NCBI GenBank assembly: GCA_949283975.1
Contig: CASDUK010000002.1
Coordinates: forward strand, 1-64,000
DNA length: 64,000 nt
DNA from: an uncultured Bacillota bacterium
GTDB taxonomy: Bacteria > Bacillota > Clostridia > Christensenellales > UBA1242
Direction of reading: 5' to 3'
Below are positions 1 through 8,446 of the stretch, one piece after another. Position numbers and translations under genes: made by a program. Each line of letters starts with the position of its first letter. Within the stretch, counting starts at the first letter, position 1. A model generated the notes under the pieces. That model made no database searches and was not told where the DNA came from. It saw nothing but the letters and a program-made list of their open reading frames with translations.

Positions 1-21
1 TAATTTTGCTTTTAAACTCAT
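1..21 (-). CDS. 5' end of a secreted-protein gene, cut by the window edge
   Basis: Only seven codons are present, reading MSLKAKL. The start follows a good ribosome binding site (AAGGGAG, 26-38 on the minus strand). The opening matches the first residues of the LRR proteins at 252 and 54096 (MSLKIKI) and of the TasA-like protein at 63056 (MKIKAKL). It is therefore probably another exported surface protein of this set. That is an inference from seven residues plus the upstream layout. Confidence 0.5.
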
Positions 22-79
22 AATTTTTCTCCCTTCCGTTTAATTTGCTTAAATTTAAAATTTAAATTCAATTAAATCT

Positions 80-113
80 ATTATAGTATCGAACATTTTG
101 GTTGTTTTGTCAA
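80..113 (-). promoter_or_regulatory. candidate promoter of the left-edge gene
   Basis: The minus strand has a perfect -35 TTGACA (108-113) and a perfect TATAAT (80-85). The gap between them is 22 bp, which is too long. An overlapping weaker -10 TACTAT (83-88) gives 19 bp. It lies about 60 bp upstream of the start at 21, so the gene has its own promoter between the LRR terminator and the RBS. Confidence 0.45.
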
Positions 114-160
114 ATTTTTTGAGCCATTTTATTAAAAATTGTTGCAATTTTTTTTGAAAC

Positions 161-185
161 AAAAAAAAGAGGCCGAAGCCTCTTT
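161..185 (-). terminator. terminator of the first LRR gene
   Basis: Stem AGAGGC/GCCTCT with loop CGAA, followed on the minus strand by a run of eight T. It lies about 70 bp beyond the stop of the LRR gene at 252. Confidence 0.75.
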
Positions 186-251
186 CTTCTCCTAATTTTA
201 AAGCAAAATGCAAATTATTCCGCCCTTTCCCCTTAAAATGTTCCGTTTTAT

Positions 252-2069
252 TTACGCCGGCTTTGTTGTTGAATATGTCCCCGCCCCGCTGAAACTTGTA
301 ACCGGGGTTGGGTCGTTGTTCTTATACCATGTTACATAACCTGGAAGCGCAATATTTTCATCAAGCTTTGACCCCTCTTCAACAACAATTTCGGTTAGGT
401 TTGTTAAATTGTGGTCTGTAAACAAATTGGTTGGAAGGCTTTCAACCCCCGCCCCCAGTGTTAACGAAGTTAACTTGTCGCATACAAAGAAAGTACTTGA
501 ACCCAAACTTGTAATATTTCCGTTGATTGTAATTTCGGTTAAACCGCTGCATACGTCGAAAACACTATTGCTAATTGTAGTTAACGAGCTTGGGAGAGAC
601 ACCGAAGTTAAATTGGTACACTGTCGAAAAGCATGCTCCCCAATTTCTGTTACTCCTTCTGGAATTGTTATTGAGGTTAAGCCTTTGCACTCAGCGAAAG
701 CAAACTCGCCAATTTCTGTCACTCCTTCTGGAATTGAAACTGAAGTTAAAGTTTTGCATGAATAAAAACTATAGTCGCCAAGCCTGGTCACTCCCTTTGG
801 AATTTGATAAAAAGATGCTGTGTTTCCTATTGCATACGCATAAAGGGTTTTCCCACCGTCAAGAAGAAGCGCGCGGCCGCTGTTATCAATAGTGTAATTA
901 TCGTTTCCTGCTCCTTTAAATGATTTTAAATTAATGCAATAGTAAAAAGGCATCATACCAAATGAAGTTAATGTGCTGGGCAATGTTACCGAAGTTAAAT
1001 ATATGCAAGACATAAAAGCACTATCAGCAAGTGAAGTCACTCCCTCTGGGATTGTTATGGAAGTAAGACGAGTGTAAGCAAAGGCCCCCTGAGCAATTTC
1101 GGTTACGCCTTCTGGAATTTTAATTGAGGTTAAACCGCTGCAATAAAAGAAGGCCACGCTACCAATTTCGGTTACCCCGTCTGGAATCGTTATTGAGGTT
1201 AAACTATAGCACATATAGAAAGCAGCCTCGCCAATTGAGGTCAATGTTTTTGGAAGAGATACCGAGGTTAAATTGCTGCAATTTTGGAATGTATTATTGC
1301 CAATTTCACTTATCCCTTCTGGAATTGAAACTGAGGTTAAGTCTTCGCAGTATCCGAACGCATAATTGCCAATTAAGGTTAATGTGCTTGGAAGAGACAC
1401 TGAGGTTAAACTGCTGCAACTTTGGAAAGCATAATCGCCAATTGAGGTCACTCCTTCTGGAATTGTAATTGAGGTTAACTTGCTGCAACTAGCGAAAGCA
1501 GAACTGCCAATTGAGAAAACTTTGTAAGATTTGTTTTCGTTTTGAACTTCAGGAAGAATTTCAGCGCTTGAAAGCTCTATTGAAGTTGTGTCCGTTACTT
1601 CTGCAAGTTCTGCATCTTCATAGATTGTGTATTTTAACTCCCCAACTGTTTGCTCTGTTGTTGTTTCGTTAAAGAGAGCAAAGTAAGTTGTTGGGCTGTC
1701 TGAAGAAAGCTTAAAGGAATATGTTGGAGAGGTTGAAACAATTTTCATTTCGTTTGGGTCTGTTGATGTTGCCCAGGCGAGGAAACTGTTAGAGCCGGAC
1801 GGCGTTGCGGTTAGGGTTACCGTTTCGCCAATTGTATATTCGCCAGAACCAGTTTCTGGGCCTAAGCCGGTTGATGAACCAGAGCCGGTTGTTGAGCCCA
1901 AAGTTGAAATATTTGGCGAAACCGAAATTGTTGCCTTTGCAACTTCATAACTTAAAGTTCCCTTTAAATTTAATTTTTCGCTTGGGGCGGCAAAGGCAAA
2001 GCCAACGCAAACCGCGGCAAGAAGAGCAAAGCAAATTGCAAGGATTGAAATTTTAATTTTAAGGCTCAT
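252..2069 (-). CDS. BspA-like leucine-rich-repeat surface protein (copy 1)
   Basis: A 605-residue exported protein. Residues 1-28 form a signal peptide (MSLKIKIS, hydrophobic core, AFA cleavage site). Residues about 45-135 form a small beta domain like the InlB B-repeat/Flg_new family, ending in YFALFNE. Then come about 14 BspA-type LRR_5 units (LTSITIPEGVTSIGDYAF pattern) and a short C-terminal tail. There is no LPXTG or membrane anchor, so attachment is unclear. BspA-type repeats in other bacteria mediate adhesion to host or microbial ligands; here that is inference. The start has GGAG about 10 nt upstream and an extended -10 (TGGTAAAAT, 2100-2108). A paralogue with the same ends, promoter and upstream repeat lies at 54096-56285. 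Confidence 0.9.
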   Translation of the reverse strand: MSLKIKISILAICFALLAAVCVGFAFAAPSEKLNLKGTLSYEVAKATISVSPNISTLGSTTGSGSSTGLGPETGSGEYTIGETVTLTATPSGSNSFLAWATSTDPNEMKIVSTSPTYSFKLSSDSPTTYFALFNETTTEQTVGELKYTIYEDAELAEVTDTTSIELSSAEILPEVQNENKSYKVFSIGSSAFASCSKLTSITIPEGVTSIGDYAFQSCSSLTSVSLPSTLTLIGNYAFGYCEDLTSVSIPEGISEIGNNTFQNCSNLTSVSLPKTLTSIGEAAFYMCYSLTSITIPDGVTEIGSVAFFYCSGLTSIKIPEGVTEIAQGAFAYTRLTSITIPEGVTSLADSAFMSCIYLTSVTLPSTLTSFGMMPFYYCINLKSFKGAGNDNYTIDNSGRALLLDGGKTLYAYAIGNTASFYQIPKGVTRLGDYSFYSCKTLTSVSIPEGVTEIGEFAFAECKGLTSITIPEGVTEIGEHAFRQCTNLTSVSLPSSLTTISNSVFDVCSGLTEITINGNITSLGSSTFFVCDKLTSLTLGAGVESLPTNLFTDHNLTNLTEIVVEEGSKLDENIALPGYVTWYKNNDPTPVTSFSGAGTYSTTKPA

Positions 2070-2461
2070 GATTTTTTCTCCATTTCTCTTATATTTTGTA
2101 TTTTACCACTAATTATTTAAAACATATTGACGGTTGCCCGTAAACAAGCGTTTTTTTGGCAGTTTTTTTGGCTAGGCAAAGCCTGTTTTGCCCGTTTTTT
2201 TAGGTTTTCTTCCGCTTTAGCCAAAGCAAATTGCTTTCCGCTTTGGTTCAAAAACCTTAAAACCAAACTAAGAGGTTGACCTCGCTTGCGACCGCCAATG
2301 GACGTTTCCACCAAAAAACTTTTCGTGGCTTTACATACCTATTGTACTGCCCCCCCCCCCCCTCATTGTCAAGTGTTTTGAGGGGTGTTTTGAAAATTTT
2401 TTTAAAATTTAGCCCTTTTTTTCTTTCTCCCCCGCTTTTTTCGGGGTTGGGGGCAGAAGGA
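2070..2461. repeat. non-coding repeat upstream of LRR copy 1, with a 13-C tract
   Basis: This stretch has no convincing gene and is repeated upstream of LRR copy 2 (56286-56754). It contains imperfect hairpin-forming units (CCAAAGC...GCTTTGG near 2220-2255), a conserved block near 2325-2345, a run of 13 C at 2350-2362, and a C-rich/G-rich block (2429-2458) shared with copy 2. Short ORFs in it are low-complexity and have no ribosome binding site. The LRR promoter occupies its first 60 bp. Confidence 0.75.
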
Positions 2462-2462
2462 A

Positions 2463-2491
2463 GAAAAAAAAGCGGCAAAAATTGCCGCTTT
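2463..2491 (-). terminator. terminator after the FtsX-like permease
   Basis: Ten-base-pair stem AAAGCGGCAA/TTGCCGCTTT (2469-2478 and 2482-2491), followed on the minus strand by a T run. It lies just beyond the permease stop at 2523. Confidence 0.85.
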
Positions 2492-2522
2492 AAATTTAAC
2501 ACTTCATTTATAACAAGTTTAA

Positions 2523-4313
2523 TTAATCAACCATTTTAAGCGAGGTGTTCATGTCGACCTTTTTAATCTTGTGGAGCAAAAGCAAATCGATTAGCCCTAT
2601 TAACGCGATAACAACCGCTATTGTCAATAGATAGACCCACCAGCTTACATCTGAAATTAAGCCAATATCCAAATAGCCAAACAAGAACCAAACAAGGAAA
2701 CATCCAACTGGAATTCCAATTAAGATTCCCATAAGTGACATAATAAAAATTTCGCGGTAGATATACCCTGCAACTTCTGCTTGGTGGTAGCCTAAAACTT
2801 TTAAAGTTGCAATTTCTCTTGTTCTCTCGCCAATATTCATGTTTGTTAAATTATATATAACCAAAACGCAAAGGGCGCACGCAAAAAGGACAATTACAGA
2901 CGAAATTAGCGAAACGGCGTCTGCAACAGCGCCAAGTTTTTCGCTTGTTGTTGTTGCGTTATAAAGCGCAACGCCAGCAAAAACAATTGCCGTTGAGCCC
3001 CCAACAGAAACAAGGGTCATAATTAAATGTTTTTTATATCTAAAAATGTTTCTAAAGGTGGATTTATACTTAAATTTAGTTCTGTTCCAAATAAACGGAA
3101 TTTTTTCTAGAAAAATTTTCTTTCCTGGCTTTGGCGCTTTTGGCCTTAAAAGGTCGGCTGGTTTTTCTTTTAAATAATTTCCAATAATAACTCCAGTAAC
3201 CCCGCAAACTGCAAGAATTATTCCAAGAGAAACAACTCCTCCAATTAAAATGTTATAGTAGCTTACCATTTCAGGGAGGAAAAGAATTGTGTTAAAGCCT
3301 GGATAGATTATGTTTGGAATTAAAAATGTTCCAGTTGCAAGCCCAAAGCCGCAACCCAAAATGCAACTTACCGCGGAAAATATTATATATTTAAAGGAGA
3401 TTTTTCCGTTTCCATAGCCAAGAGTTTTATAGCAACCAATAATTTGCCTTTCCTCTTCAATTAACCTTGTCATTGTTGTTAAAACAACTAAAACAACAAC
3501 GGCAATAAAAAACAGCGGGAAAATTAAACTAATTTTTTGAACTTTATCCGTGTAACTTTCCGTAATCATATAACTTTTGTTCTGTTCAACTGTTAAAATT
3601 TCAAAAGTGTCAAACGAAAGGGTTTCTTCAAGCTGCTGCGCCGCAGCCAATACCATTTCTTTGTAATCATCTGAAAAATAATTAATTCCCTCTTCTTTTT
3701 CCAATTTTAGATAGACATCTTTTGTTGGAAAAGGAAGGAAATTATATGTTGAATCTATGTAAACAATTAGCTCCAGCGGATTTTGATTTATAACATCTGG
3801 CTCAAAATCCTTGCTGTAAATCAACGGACTTCCAACAACGCCAACGATTTTGAAGGTAATTCCATATAATTCAACAGTGTCGCCCTCGGAAAATTTTTGC
3901 ATGTAGTCTGTTTGCCTTTCAACAACAATTTCGTTTGCCGCCTTAGGAAGCCTTCCAGAAACAAGTTCCAAGGTGTTAACATTGTTCTCGTTAAAATTCA
4001 TGTAAACAATTCTTGAATTTAATTCTCCAATTTCCATATCAATTGAAGAAACAGCTTGAAAATCAGCAACTCCTTCAAAGGAAGAAATTTCTTTAATTTG
4101 GCTTTGGGAAAAGTTTCCCGTTGTTGATTTAACAATTAAGTCTGAAAAATTATATGCTTCAAGGTTATTGCTAACAGAAACCCTTGTTATTGGCGAAAGA
4201 GCGCCAAGCCCAGAAATTATTGAAACTCCAAGCATTACAATCAATGCGATTGCAAAAAACCTTCCCAAATTATTTCTAAATGTTCTGTTAATTGTTTTTG
4301 GATAGGATTTCAT
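2523..4313 (-). CDS. ABC transporter permease, FtsX/MacB-like
   Basis: A 596-residue membrane protein and partner of the ATPase just upstream. It has one N-terminal membrane helix (about 15-40), a long extracytoplasmic region (about 45-250), and a first FtsX-type block of three helices (about 265-385). After a cytoplasmic linker rich in Lys and Pro comes a second FtsX block ending in a basic tail. This is the layout of MacB/YtrF-type exporters of peptides, antibiotics or lipoproteins; the substrate cannot be read. I place the start at ATG 4313, four bases after the ATPase stop, with GAGGAG further upstream. The in-frame TTG at 4328 sits on top of that RBS and is less likely. Confidence 0.88.
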   Translation of the reverse strand: MKSYPKTINRTFRNNLGRFFAIALIVMLGVSIISGLGALSPITRVSVSNNLEAYNFSDLIVKSTTGNFSQSQIKEISSFEGVADFQAVSSIDMEIGELNSRIVYMNFNENNVNTLELVSGRLPKAANEIVVERQTDYMQKFSEGDTVELYGITFKIVGVVGSPLIYSKDFEPDVINQNPLELIVYIDSTYNFLPFPTKDVYLKLEKEEGINYFSDDYKEMVLAAAQQLEETLSFDTFEILTVEQNKSYMITESYTDKVQKISLIFPLFFIAVVVLVVLTTMTRLIEEERQIIGCYKTLGYGNGKISFKYIIFSAVSCILGCGFGLATGTFLIPNIIYPGFNTILFLPEMVSYYNILIGGVVSLGIILAVCGVTGVIIGNYLKEKPADLLRPKAPKPGKKIFLEKIPFIWNRTKFKYKSTFRNIFRYKKHLIMTLVSVGGSTAIVFAGVALYNATTTSEKLGAVADAVSLISSVIVLFACALCVLVIYNLTNMNIGERTREIATLKVLGYHQAEVAGYIYREIFIMSLMGILIGIPVGCFLVWFLFGYLDIGLISDVSWWVYLLTIAVVIALIGLIDLLLLHKIKKVDMNTSLKMVD

Positions 4314-4317
4314 CGCG

Positions 4318-5025
4318 CTACCACTCAATCTCCTCTATGTCCTTTGGTTTTTCATTTCTTTCAATTTTTTCAACTTTTCCGTTTTTAATTTGAATAACTT
4401 TGTCTGCCATGTCTTTTAAAGCAGCGTTGTGGGTTACAATTATAATTGTTTTATGTTCTTCCTTACACATGTCGTGAAGCAACTTTAAAATGCTTTTTCC
4501 TGTTAAATAATCTAGCGCTCCGGTTGGCTCATCGCACAGCAAAATTTTTGGGTTTTTTGCAATTGCCCTTGCAATTGAAACTCTTTGCTGCTCGCCGCCA
4601 GAGAGTTGGGAGGGAAAATTGTTAATTCTATCTTTAAGCCCAACTTTTTCCAAAATTTCCGCCGGTTTAAAGGCATCTTTACACAACTCAACCGCAAGTT
4701 CAACATTTTCAAGCGCTGTTAAATTTGGCATCAAATTATAAAATTGAAAGACAAATCCAACATCATTTCTTCTGTAATCTGTTAAACTTTTTTGATTTAA
4801 TTCTCTAAGGTTTGTTCCGCTAACATATAGGTCGCCAGAGGTAATGCTGTCCATTCCGCCCATAAGATTTAAAAGCGTTGTTTTTCCCGCCCCGCTTGGG
4901 CCTAAAACAACGGCAAATTCACCTTCTTCAACGTCAAAAGAAATTCCATCAACGGCGTTAATTTCACTTGTTCCAACCTTAAATGTTTTAACAACGTTAT
5001 TTGCCTCAACAATTTTATTTTTCAT
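4318..5025 (-). CDS. ABC transporter ATPase, LolD/MacB-like
   Basis: A 235-residue cytoplasmic ATPase. Walker A is GPSGAGKTT, the signature is LSGGEQQR, Walker B is [12 protein letters not shown] and the switch histidine is in VTH. This composition is typical of the ATPases that work with FtsX-type permeases, and the permease follows after four bases. The ATG at 5025 has GGAGAAAG directly upstream; an in-frame TTG at 5037 precedes it and is rejected. The gene lies 24 nt after tpiA, so it may be co-transcribed with pgk-tpiA. Confidence 0.93.
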   Translation of the reverse strand: MKNKIVEANNVVKTFKVGTSEINAVDGISFDVEEGEFAVVLGPSGAGKTTLLNLMGGMDSITSGDLYVSGTNLRELNQKSLTDYRRNDVGFVFQFYNLMPNLTALENVELAVELCKDAFKPAEILEKVGLKDRINNFPSQLSGGEQQRVSIARAIAKNPKILLCDEPTGALDYLTGKSILKLLHDMCKEEHKTIIIVTHNAALKDMADKVIQIKNGKVEKIERNEKPKDIEEIEW

Positions 5026-5049
5026 ATCTTTCTCCAAAAGTTTTAAAAA

Positions 5050-5787
5050 TTAACTAATAATTTTAATAAACTCATTAGGGTTTAAACTTGCCCCTCCAAC
5101 AAGAGCTCCGCCAATTCCACTAATTTTTAATATGCTCTTTGCCGTTTGTGAAGTTAAACTTCCGCCATACAAAATTTTTTGTTCCTGCGCCGCTTGGTTT
5201 GAATAGTGAGATGAAATTACCTTTTTAATTGTTTTAATTGCCTCTTCAATGTCTGCGTTACTTGCAACCTTTCCAGTTCCAATTGCCCAAACAGGCTCAT
5301 AGGCAATTATAATTCCCTTTAACTCGTTTTCAAAAATCCCTAAAAGCGCGCTTTCAATTTGCTCTTTTAAAACCTCTGTTGTCCTTTTAGAATTTCTTTG
5401 AACTTTTGTTTCTCCAACACATAAAATAACTTTCAAGCCATGGCGAAGGGCTGTTTTTATTTTTTTATTTATCTTCTCGTTGGTTTCGTTAAAATGCTTC
5501 CTTCTTTCACTGTGGCCAATAATAACATATTTAACGCCAAGAGAGCAAAGCATGTCCGCTGAAATTTCGCCAGTGAAAGACCCAAAATCTTCTTCGTGCA
5601 TGTTCTGAGCGCCAACTGAAATCCTCTCATCTAAAAACTTTCCCAAACAAAGCGAAGTGTATGGAAAACACAAGCAAACATCTGAAGATAAACTTTCTGG
5701 AAGATGGTTGTTTAGTTCTTGAATATAATCCAAAACTTCGGGGTTGGTTTTATTCATTTTAAAATTTGCAATAAAAATTTTTTTCAT
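5050..5787 (-). CDS. tpiA: triosephosphate isomerase
   Basis: A 245-residue glycolytic enzyme interconverting dihydroxyacetone phosphate and glyceraldehyde 3-phosphate. Catalytic residues are visible: Lys in NFKMNK, His in GHSERR, Glu in AYEPVWAIGTG, and the phosphate-binding GGS/GGA segments near the C-terminus. Length is normal. The start at 5787 is one base after the pgk stop, with an RBS (AAGGAAAA) inside the end of pgk, so the two are translationally coupled. An in-frame upstream TTG start would overlap pgk and is less likely. Confidence 0.97.
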   Translation of the reverse strand: MKKIFIANFKMNKTNPEVLDYIQELNNHLPESLSSDVCLCFPYTSLCLGKFLDERISVGAQNMHEEDFGSFTGEISADMLCSLGVKYVIIGHSERRKHFNETNEKINKKIKTALRHGLKVILCVGETKVQRNSKRTTEVLKEQIESALLGIFENELKGIIIAYEPVWAIGTGKVASNADIEEAIKTIKKVISSHYSNQAAQEQKILYGGSLTSQTAKSILKISGIGGALVGGASLNPNEFIKIIS

Positions 5788-5788
5788 A

Positions 5789-6982
5789 TTAATTTTCCTT
5801 AACATCTGTTAAAGCTTCAAGCCCGGGAAGCTCCGCCCCTTCCAAAAGAGCAAGCGTTGCGCCACCGCCCGTTGAAAGATGGGTAAATTTATTTTCTAAA
5901 TTAAGAATTTTAACTGAGGCAACACTGTCCCCGCCACCAACGATTGAAAAGCCACCAGTTTTGGCAATTGCTTTTGCAATTGACTCTGTTCCATTTGAGA
6001 AGTTTGAAAACTCATAAACCCCCATTGGCCCGTTCCAAATAAAAGTTCTTCCTTCTTTTATTATGCTTTTAAATAACTTAATTGTTTTTGGCCCTATGTC
6101 AAGCGCCATTAAATCGCTTGGGATATTGTCAACATCATAGAATTTTGCGCTTGCATTTGGGCTGTATGTTTCCGCCGCTGCAACATCAATTGGAAGAACA
6201 AGGTTTTTCCCCTCGGCCTCTGCCTTATCTAAAATTTCCTTTGCAACGCCAAGGCTTTCATCGTCAACAATTGATTTTCCAACATCAAAGCCCTTTGCTT
6301 TTAAGAAGGTGTATGCCATTGCCCCGCCAATTAGAACATAATCTGCCTTTTCCATAAGGTTTTTAACAACGCCAATTTTATCCGAAACTTTTGCTCCGCC
6401 AAGAACAACAACAAGCGGCCTTTTTGGCTTTTCCATTGCTTCTGTTATCGTGTTAATTTCCTTTCCCATCAAAAAGCCCATTCCATTTTTTGGAAGAAGT
6501 TTTGCAACGCGGTAAATTGACGCATGCTTTCTGTGGATAGTTCCAAAGGCATCATTTATGTAAATATCGGCCATGCTTGCAAGTTTTTTTGCAAAATATA
6601 GGTCATTAATTTCTTCTTCTTTGTGAAAACGCAAATTTTCCAAAAGTAAAATTTCGCCATCTTTTAAATTTTTTGCTTTTTCCATTGCGTCTGGGCCAAC
6701 AACATCAACGGCAAAATAAATTCTATTAATTAAATACTTAACAAGTTGTTGAGCAACGGGAAACATTGAATATCTTTTATTAAATTCCCCTTTTGGCCTG
6801 CCAAGATGAGAACAAATTATTAACTTTGCCCCCTGCTTTAAAATATATCTAATGGTTGGAAGCTCATTGTAAATTCTTGTATCATCAATTATGTTTCCTT
6901 TTTCGTCAAGAGGAACGTTTAAGTCCGCCCTCAGCAAAACCCTTTTTCCTTTTAAATCAAGGTCTGTTAACATTCTTTTCAT
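5789..6982 (-). CDS. pgk: phosphoglycerate kinase
   Basis: A 397-residue enzyme making ATP from 1,3-bisphosphoglycerate in glycolysis. Recognisable segments are the N-terminal RADLNVP, the substrate-binding SHLGRP, LLENLRFHKEEE, LGGAKVSDKI, and the C-terminal nucleotide-binding GGGDSVA and LSTGGGA. The start at 6982 has AGGGAGAAAG upstream. It leads the pgk-tpiA pair; gap, often part of such operons, is not in this window. The divergent SPT-like gene at 7113 is read from a separate promoter. Confidence 0.97.
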   Translation of the reverse strand: MKRMLTDLDLKGKRVLLRADLNVPLDEKGNIIDDTRIYNELPTIRYILKQGAKLIICSHLGRPKGEFNKRYSMFPVAQQLVKYLINRIYFAVDVVGPDAMEKAKNLKDGEILLLENLRFHKEEEINDLYFAKKLASMADIYINDAFGTIHRKHASIYRVAKLLPKNGMGFLMGKEINTITEAMEKPKRPLVVVLGGAKVSDKIGVVKNLMEKADYVLIGGAMAYTFLKAKGFDVGKSIVDDESLGVAKEILDKAEAEGKNLVLPIDVAAAETYSPNASAKFYDVDNIPSDLMALDIGPKTIKLFKSIIKEGRTFIWNGPMGVYEFSNFSNGTESIAKAIAKTGGFSIVGGGDSVASVKILNLENKFTHLSTGGGATLALLEGAELPGLEALTDVKEN

Positions 6983-7006
6983 ACTCTTTCTCCCTTTGTT
7001 ACAAAT

Positions 7007-7035
7007 AGTTTAACACCTTAAAAAAAATTTAACAA
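7007..7035 (-). promoter_or_regulatory. pgk promoter
   Basis: Minus-strand TTGTTA (7030-7035), 17 bp, TAAACT (7007-7012). It lies 24 bp upstream of the pgk start. Confidence 0.55.
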
Positions 7036-7054
7036 ATAATTTTATTAAAAATTA

Positions 7055-7083
7055 TTGCGGAAGTTAAATTTTTGTTGTATACT
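7055..7083 (+). promoter_or_regulatory. promoter of the SPT-like gene
   Basis: TTGCGG (7055-7060), 17 bp, TATACT (7078-7083), followed by AGGAGA at 7101. The AGGAGA abuts ATG 7107 but is well spaced for ATG 7113, which decides the start. Confidence 0.6.
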
Positions 7084-7112
7084 TTTTTTAACTTTTATTT
7101 AGGAGAATGAGA

Positions 7113-8300
7113 ATGGATCTATTTAAAAAGTGCTATGATTACACGCGAATTGATGATTTAAAACAAGTTGGTTTATATCCATATTTCCACTATTTAACAA
7201 CAGGCCAAGACACTGTTGTTCAAATGGAAGGAAAAAGAACAATCATGATTGGTTCAAACAACTATCTTGGGTTAACTTCAAACCAAGAAGTAATTGATGC
7301 CGGCGTTGAGGCAATTAAAAAATATGGAAGCGGGTGTTCTGGCTCAAGGTTTTTGAACGGAACGCTTGACATGCACATTCAACTTGAAAAAGAACTTGCA
7401 GAATTTTTACATAAAGAAGATTGCGTAACTTTTTCAACAGGGTTTCAATCTAATCTTGGAATTATTAGCGCTGTTGCAGGAAGAAATGATGTTATAGTTA
7501 GCGACAAGGAAAACCACGCAAGTATTTACGATGCTTGCCGCCTTTCTTTTGCAAAGCTTTTAAGATATGAACACAACAACATGGAAGATTTGGAAAGGCA
7601 ACTTTCTTCAATTGACAAAGACAAGGGAATTTTAATTGTAACCGACGGCGTTTTTTCAATGAGCGGCGAAATTTGCAACCTTCCAGAAATTGTTAGGCTT
7701 GCAAAGAAATATGGCGCAAGAGTTATGGTTGACGACGCCCATGGCCTTGGCGTAATTGGCGAAGGCGGAAGGGGAACGGCGTCCCACTTTGGCCTTGAAG
7801 ATGAAGTTGATTTAATTATGGGAACTTTTAGCAAATCTCTTGCAAGTTTGGGAGGTTATGTTGTTTGCAGCGCAAAAGTTGCAAATTATATTCGACACAA
7901 TTCGCGTCCGTTCATATTTAGCGCAAGCATAACCCCGGCAAGTGTTGCATGCGCAAGAAAGTCGCTTGAAATTTTAAAGCGTGAGCCAGAGCGCGTTGAA
8001 AACTTAAACAAACTGGGCGATTATTTCCGCGAAGGTTTAACAAAACGCAACATTAAATTTATTCCAGGTAAAGCTCCAATTGTTGCAATTTGGACATACA
8101 CAGACGAAAACTCCTTCCTTGCTTGCAAAATGCTTTTGGAAAGAGGCGTTTATGTAAACCCGGTTATCTCCCCCGCTGTTCCAGTTGGGCAAAGCATTTT
8201 AAGAACTTCTTTCACAGCAACCCACACAAAAGAACAGCTTGACGAAGCAATGGACAAAATTAAGGAAGTTTTGGATATAATTTTAAAAGAAAATAATTAG
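7113..8300 (+). CDS. alpha-oxoamine synthase, serine palmitoyltransferase-like
   Basis: A 395-residue PLP enzyme of the family that condenses an amino acid with an acyl-CoA (SPT, KBL, AONS). Visible are GSNNYLGL near the N-terminus, the YGSGCSGSRF segment, the cofactor Asp-His in VDDAHGLGV, and the Schiff-base Lys in GTFSKS. GTFSKS is the form I know from bacterial serine palmitoyltransferases; KBL and AONS usually have GT(L/M)GK. The following RPFIFSAS and the C-terminal VNPVISPA also resemble SPT. No other sphingolipid or biotin gene is nearby, so the acyl donor is open. Single-gene unit with its own promoter and terminator. Confidence 0.75.
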   Translation: MDLFKKCYDYTRIDDLKQVGLYPYFHYLTTGQDTVVQMEGKRTIMIGSNNYLGLTSNQEVIDAGVEAIKKYGSGCSGSRFLNGTLDMHIQLEKELAEFLHKEDCVTFSTGFQSNLGIISAVAGRNDVIVSDKENHASIYDACRLSFAKLLRYEHNNMEDLERQLSSIDKDKGILIVTDGVFSMSGEICNLPEIVRLAKKYGARVMVDDAHGLGVIGEGGRGTASHFGLEDEVDLIMGTFSKSLASLGGYVVCSAKVANYIRHNSRPFIFSASITPASVACARKSLEILKREPERVENLNKLGDYFREGLTKRNIKFIPGKAPIVAIWTYTDENSFLACKMLLERGVYVNPVISPAVPVGQSILRTSFTATHTKEQLDEAMDKIKEVLDIILKENN

Positions 8301-8414
8301 TTAATTTACACATAAAAATGTTTAATTAAATATGTTCAAATTAACTAAGTTTTTTCTTTGAAAAACTAGTCAAATTGCACAAAAATATACTACAATTTTT
8401 TAGTCAAATTAAAC

Positions 8415-8446
8415 AAAAAAACAACCGCTTTGGTTGTCTTTTTTAT
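8415..8446. terminator. bidirectional terminator
   Basis: Stem ACAACC/GGTTGT (8421-8426 and 8432-8437) with A/T runs on both sides. It serves the plus-strand SPT-like gene and the minus-strand fakA, whose stop lies in it. Confidence 0.8.

Noticed and set aside
409-1468. Plus-strand ORFs opposite LRR copy 1 (also 54152-55918 opposite copy 2)
   Set aside because: They arise from the 69-nt periodicity and low stop frequency of the LRR codons on the other strand; no RBS, repetitive product.
252-2069. LRR region considered as a CRISPR-like or tandem DNA repeat array
   Set aside because: The repeats are in frame, degenerate and encode BspA-type units; spacers are absent.
2117-2539. Short ORFs in the non-coding repeat (also 56625-56828)
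   Set aside because: Low-complexity products, no RBS, not conserved between the two repeat copies.
4314-4328. Upstream TTG starts giving longer N-termini for the permease, the ABC ATPase, hslU, hydA, glyS and rarA
   Set aside because: In each case the RBS or the -10 box would fall inside the extension, and an ATG with proper spacing lies downstream.
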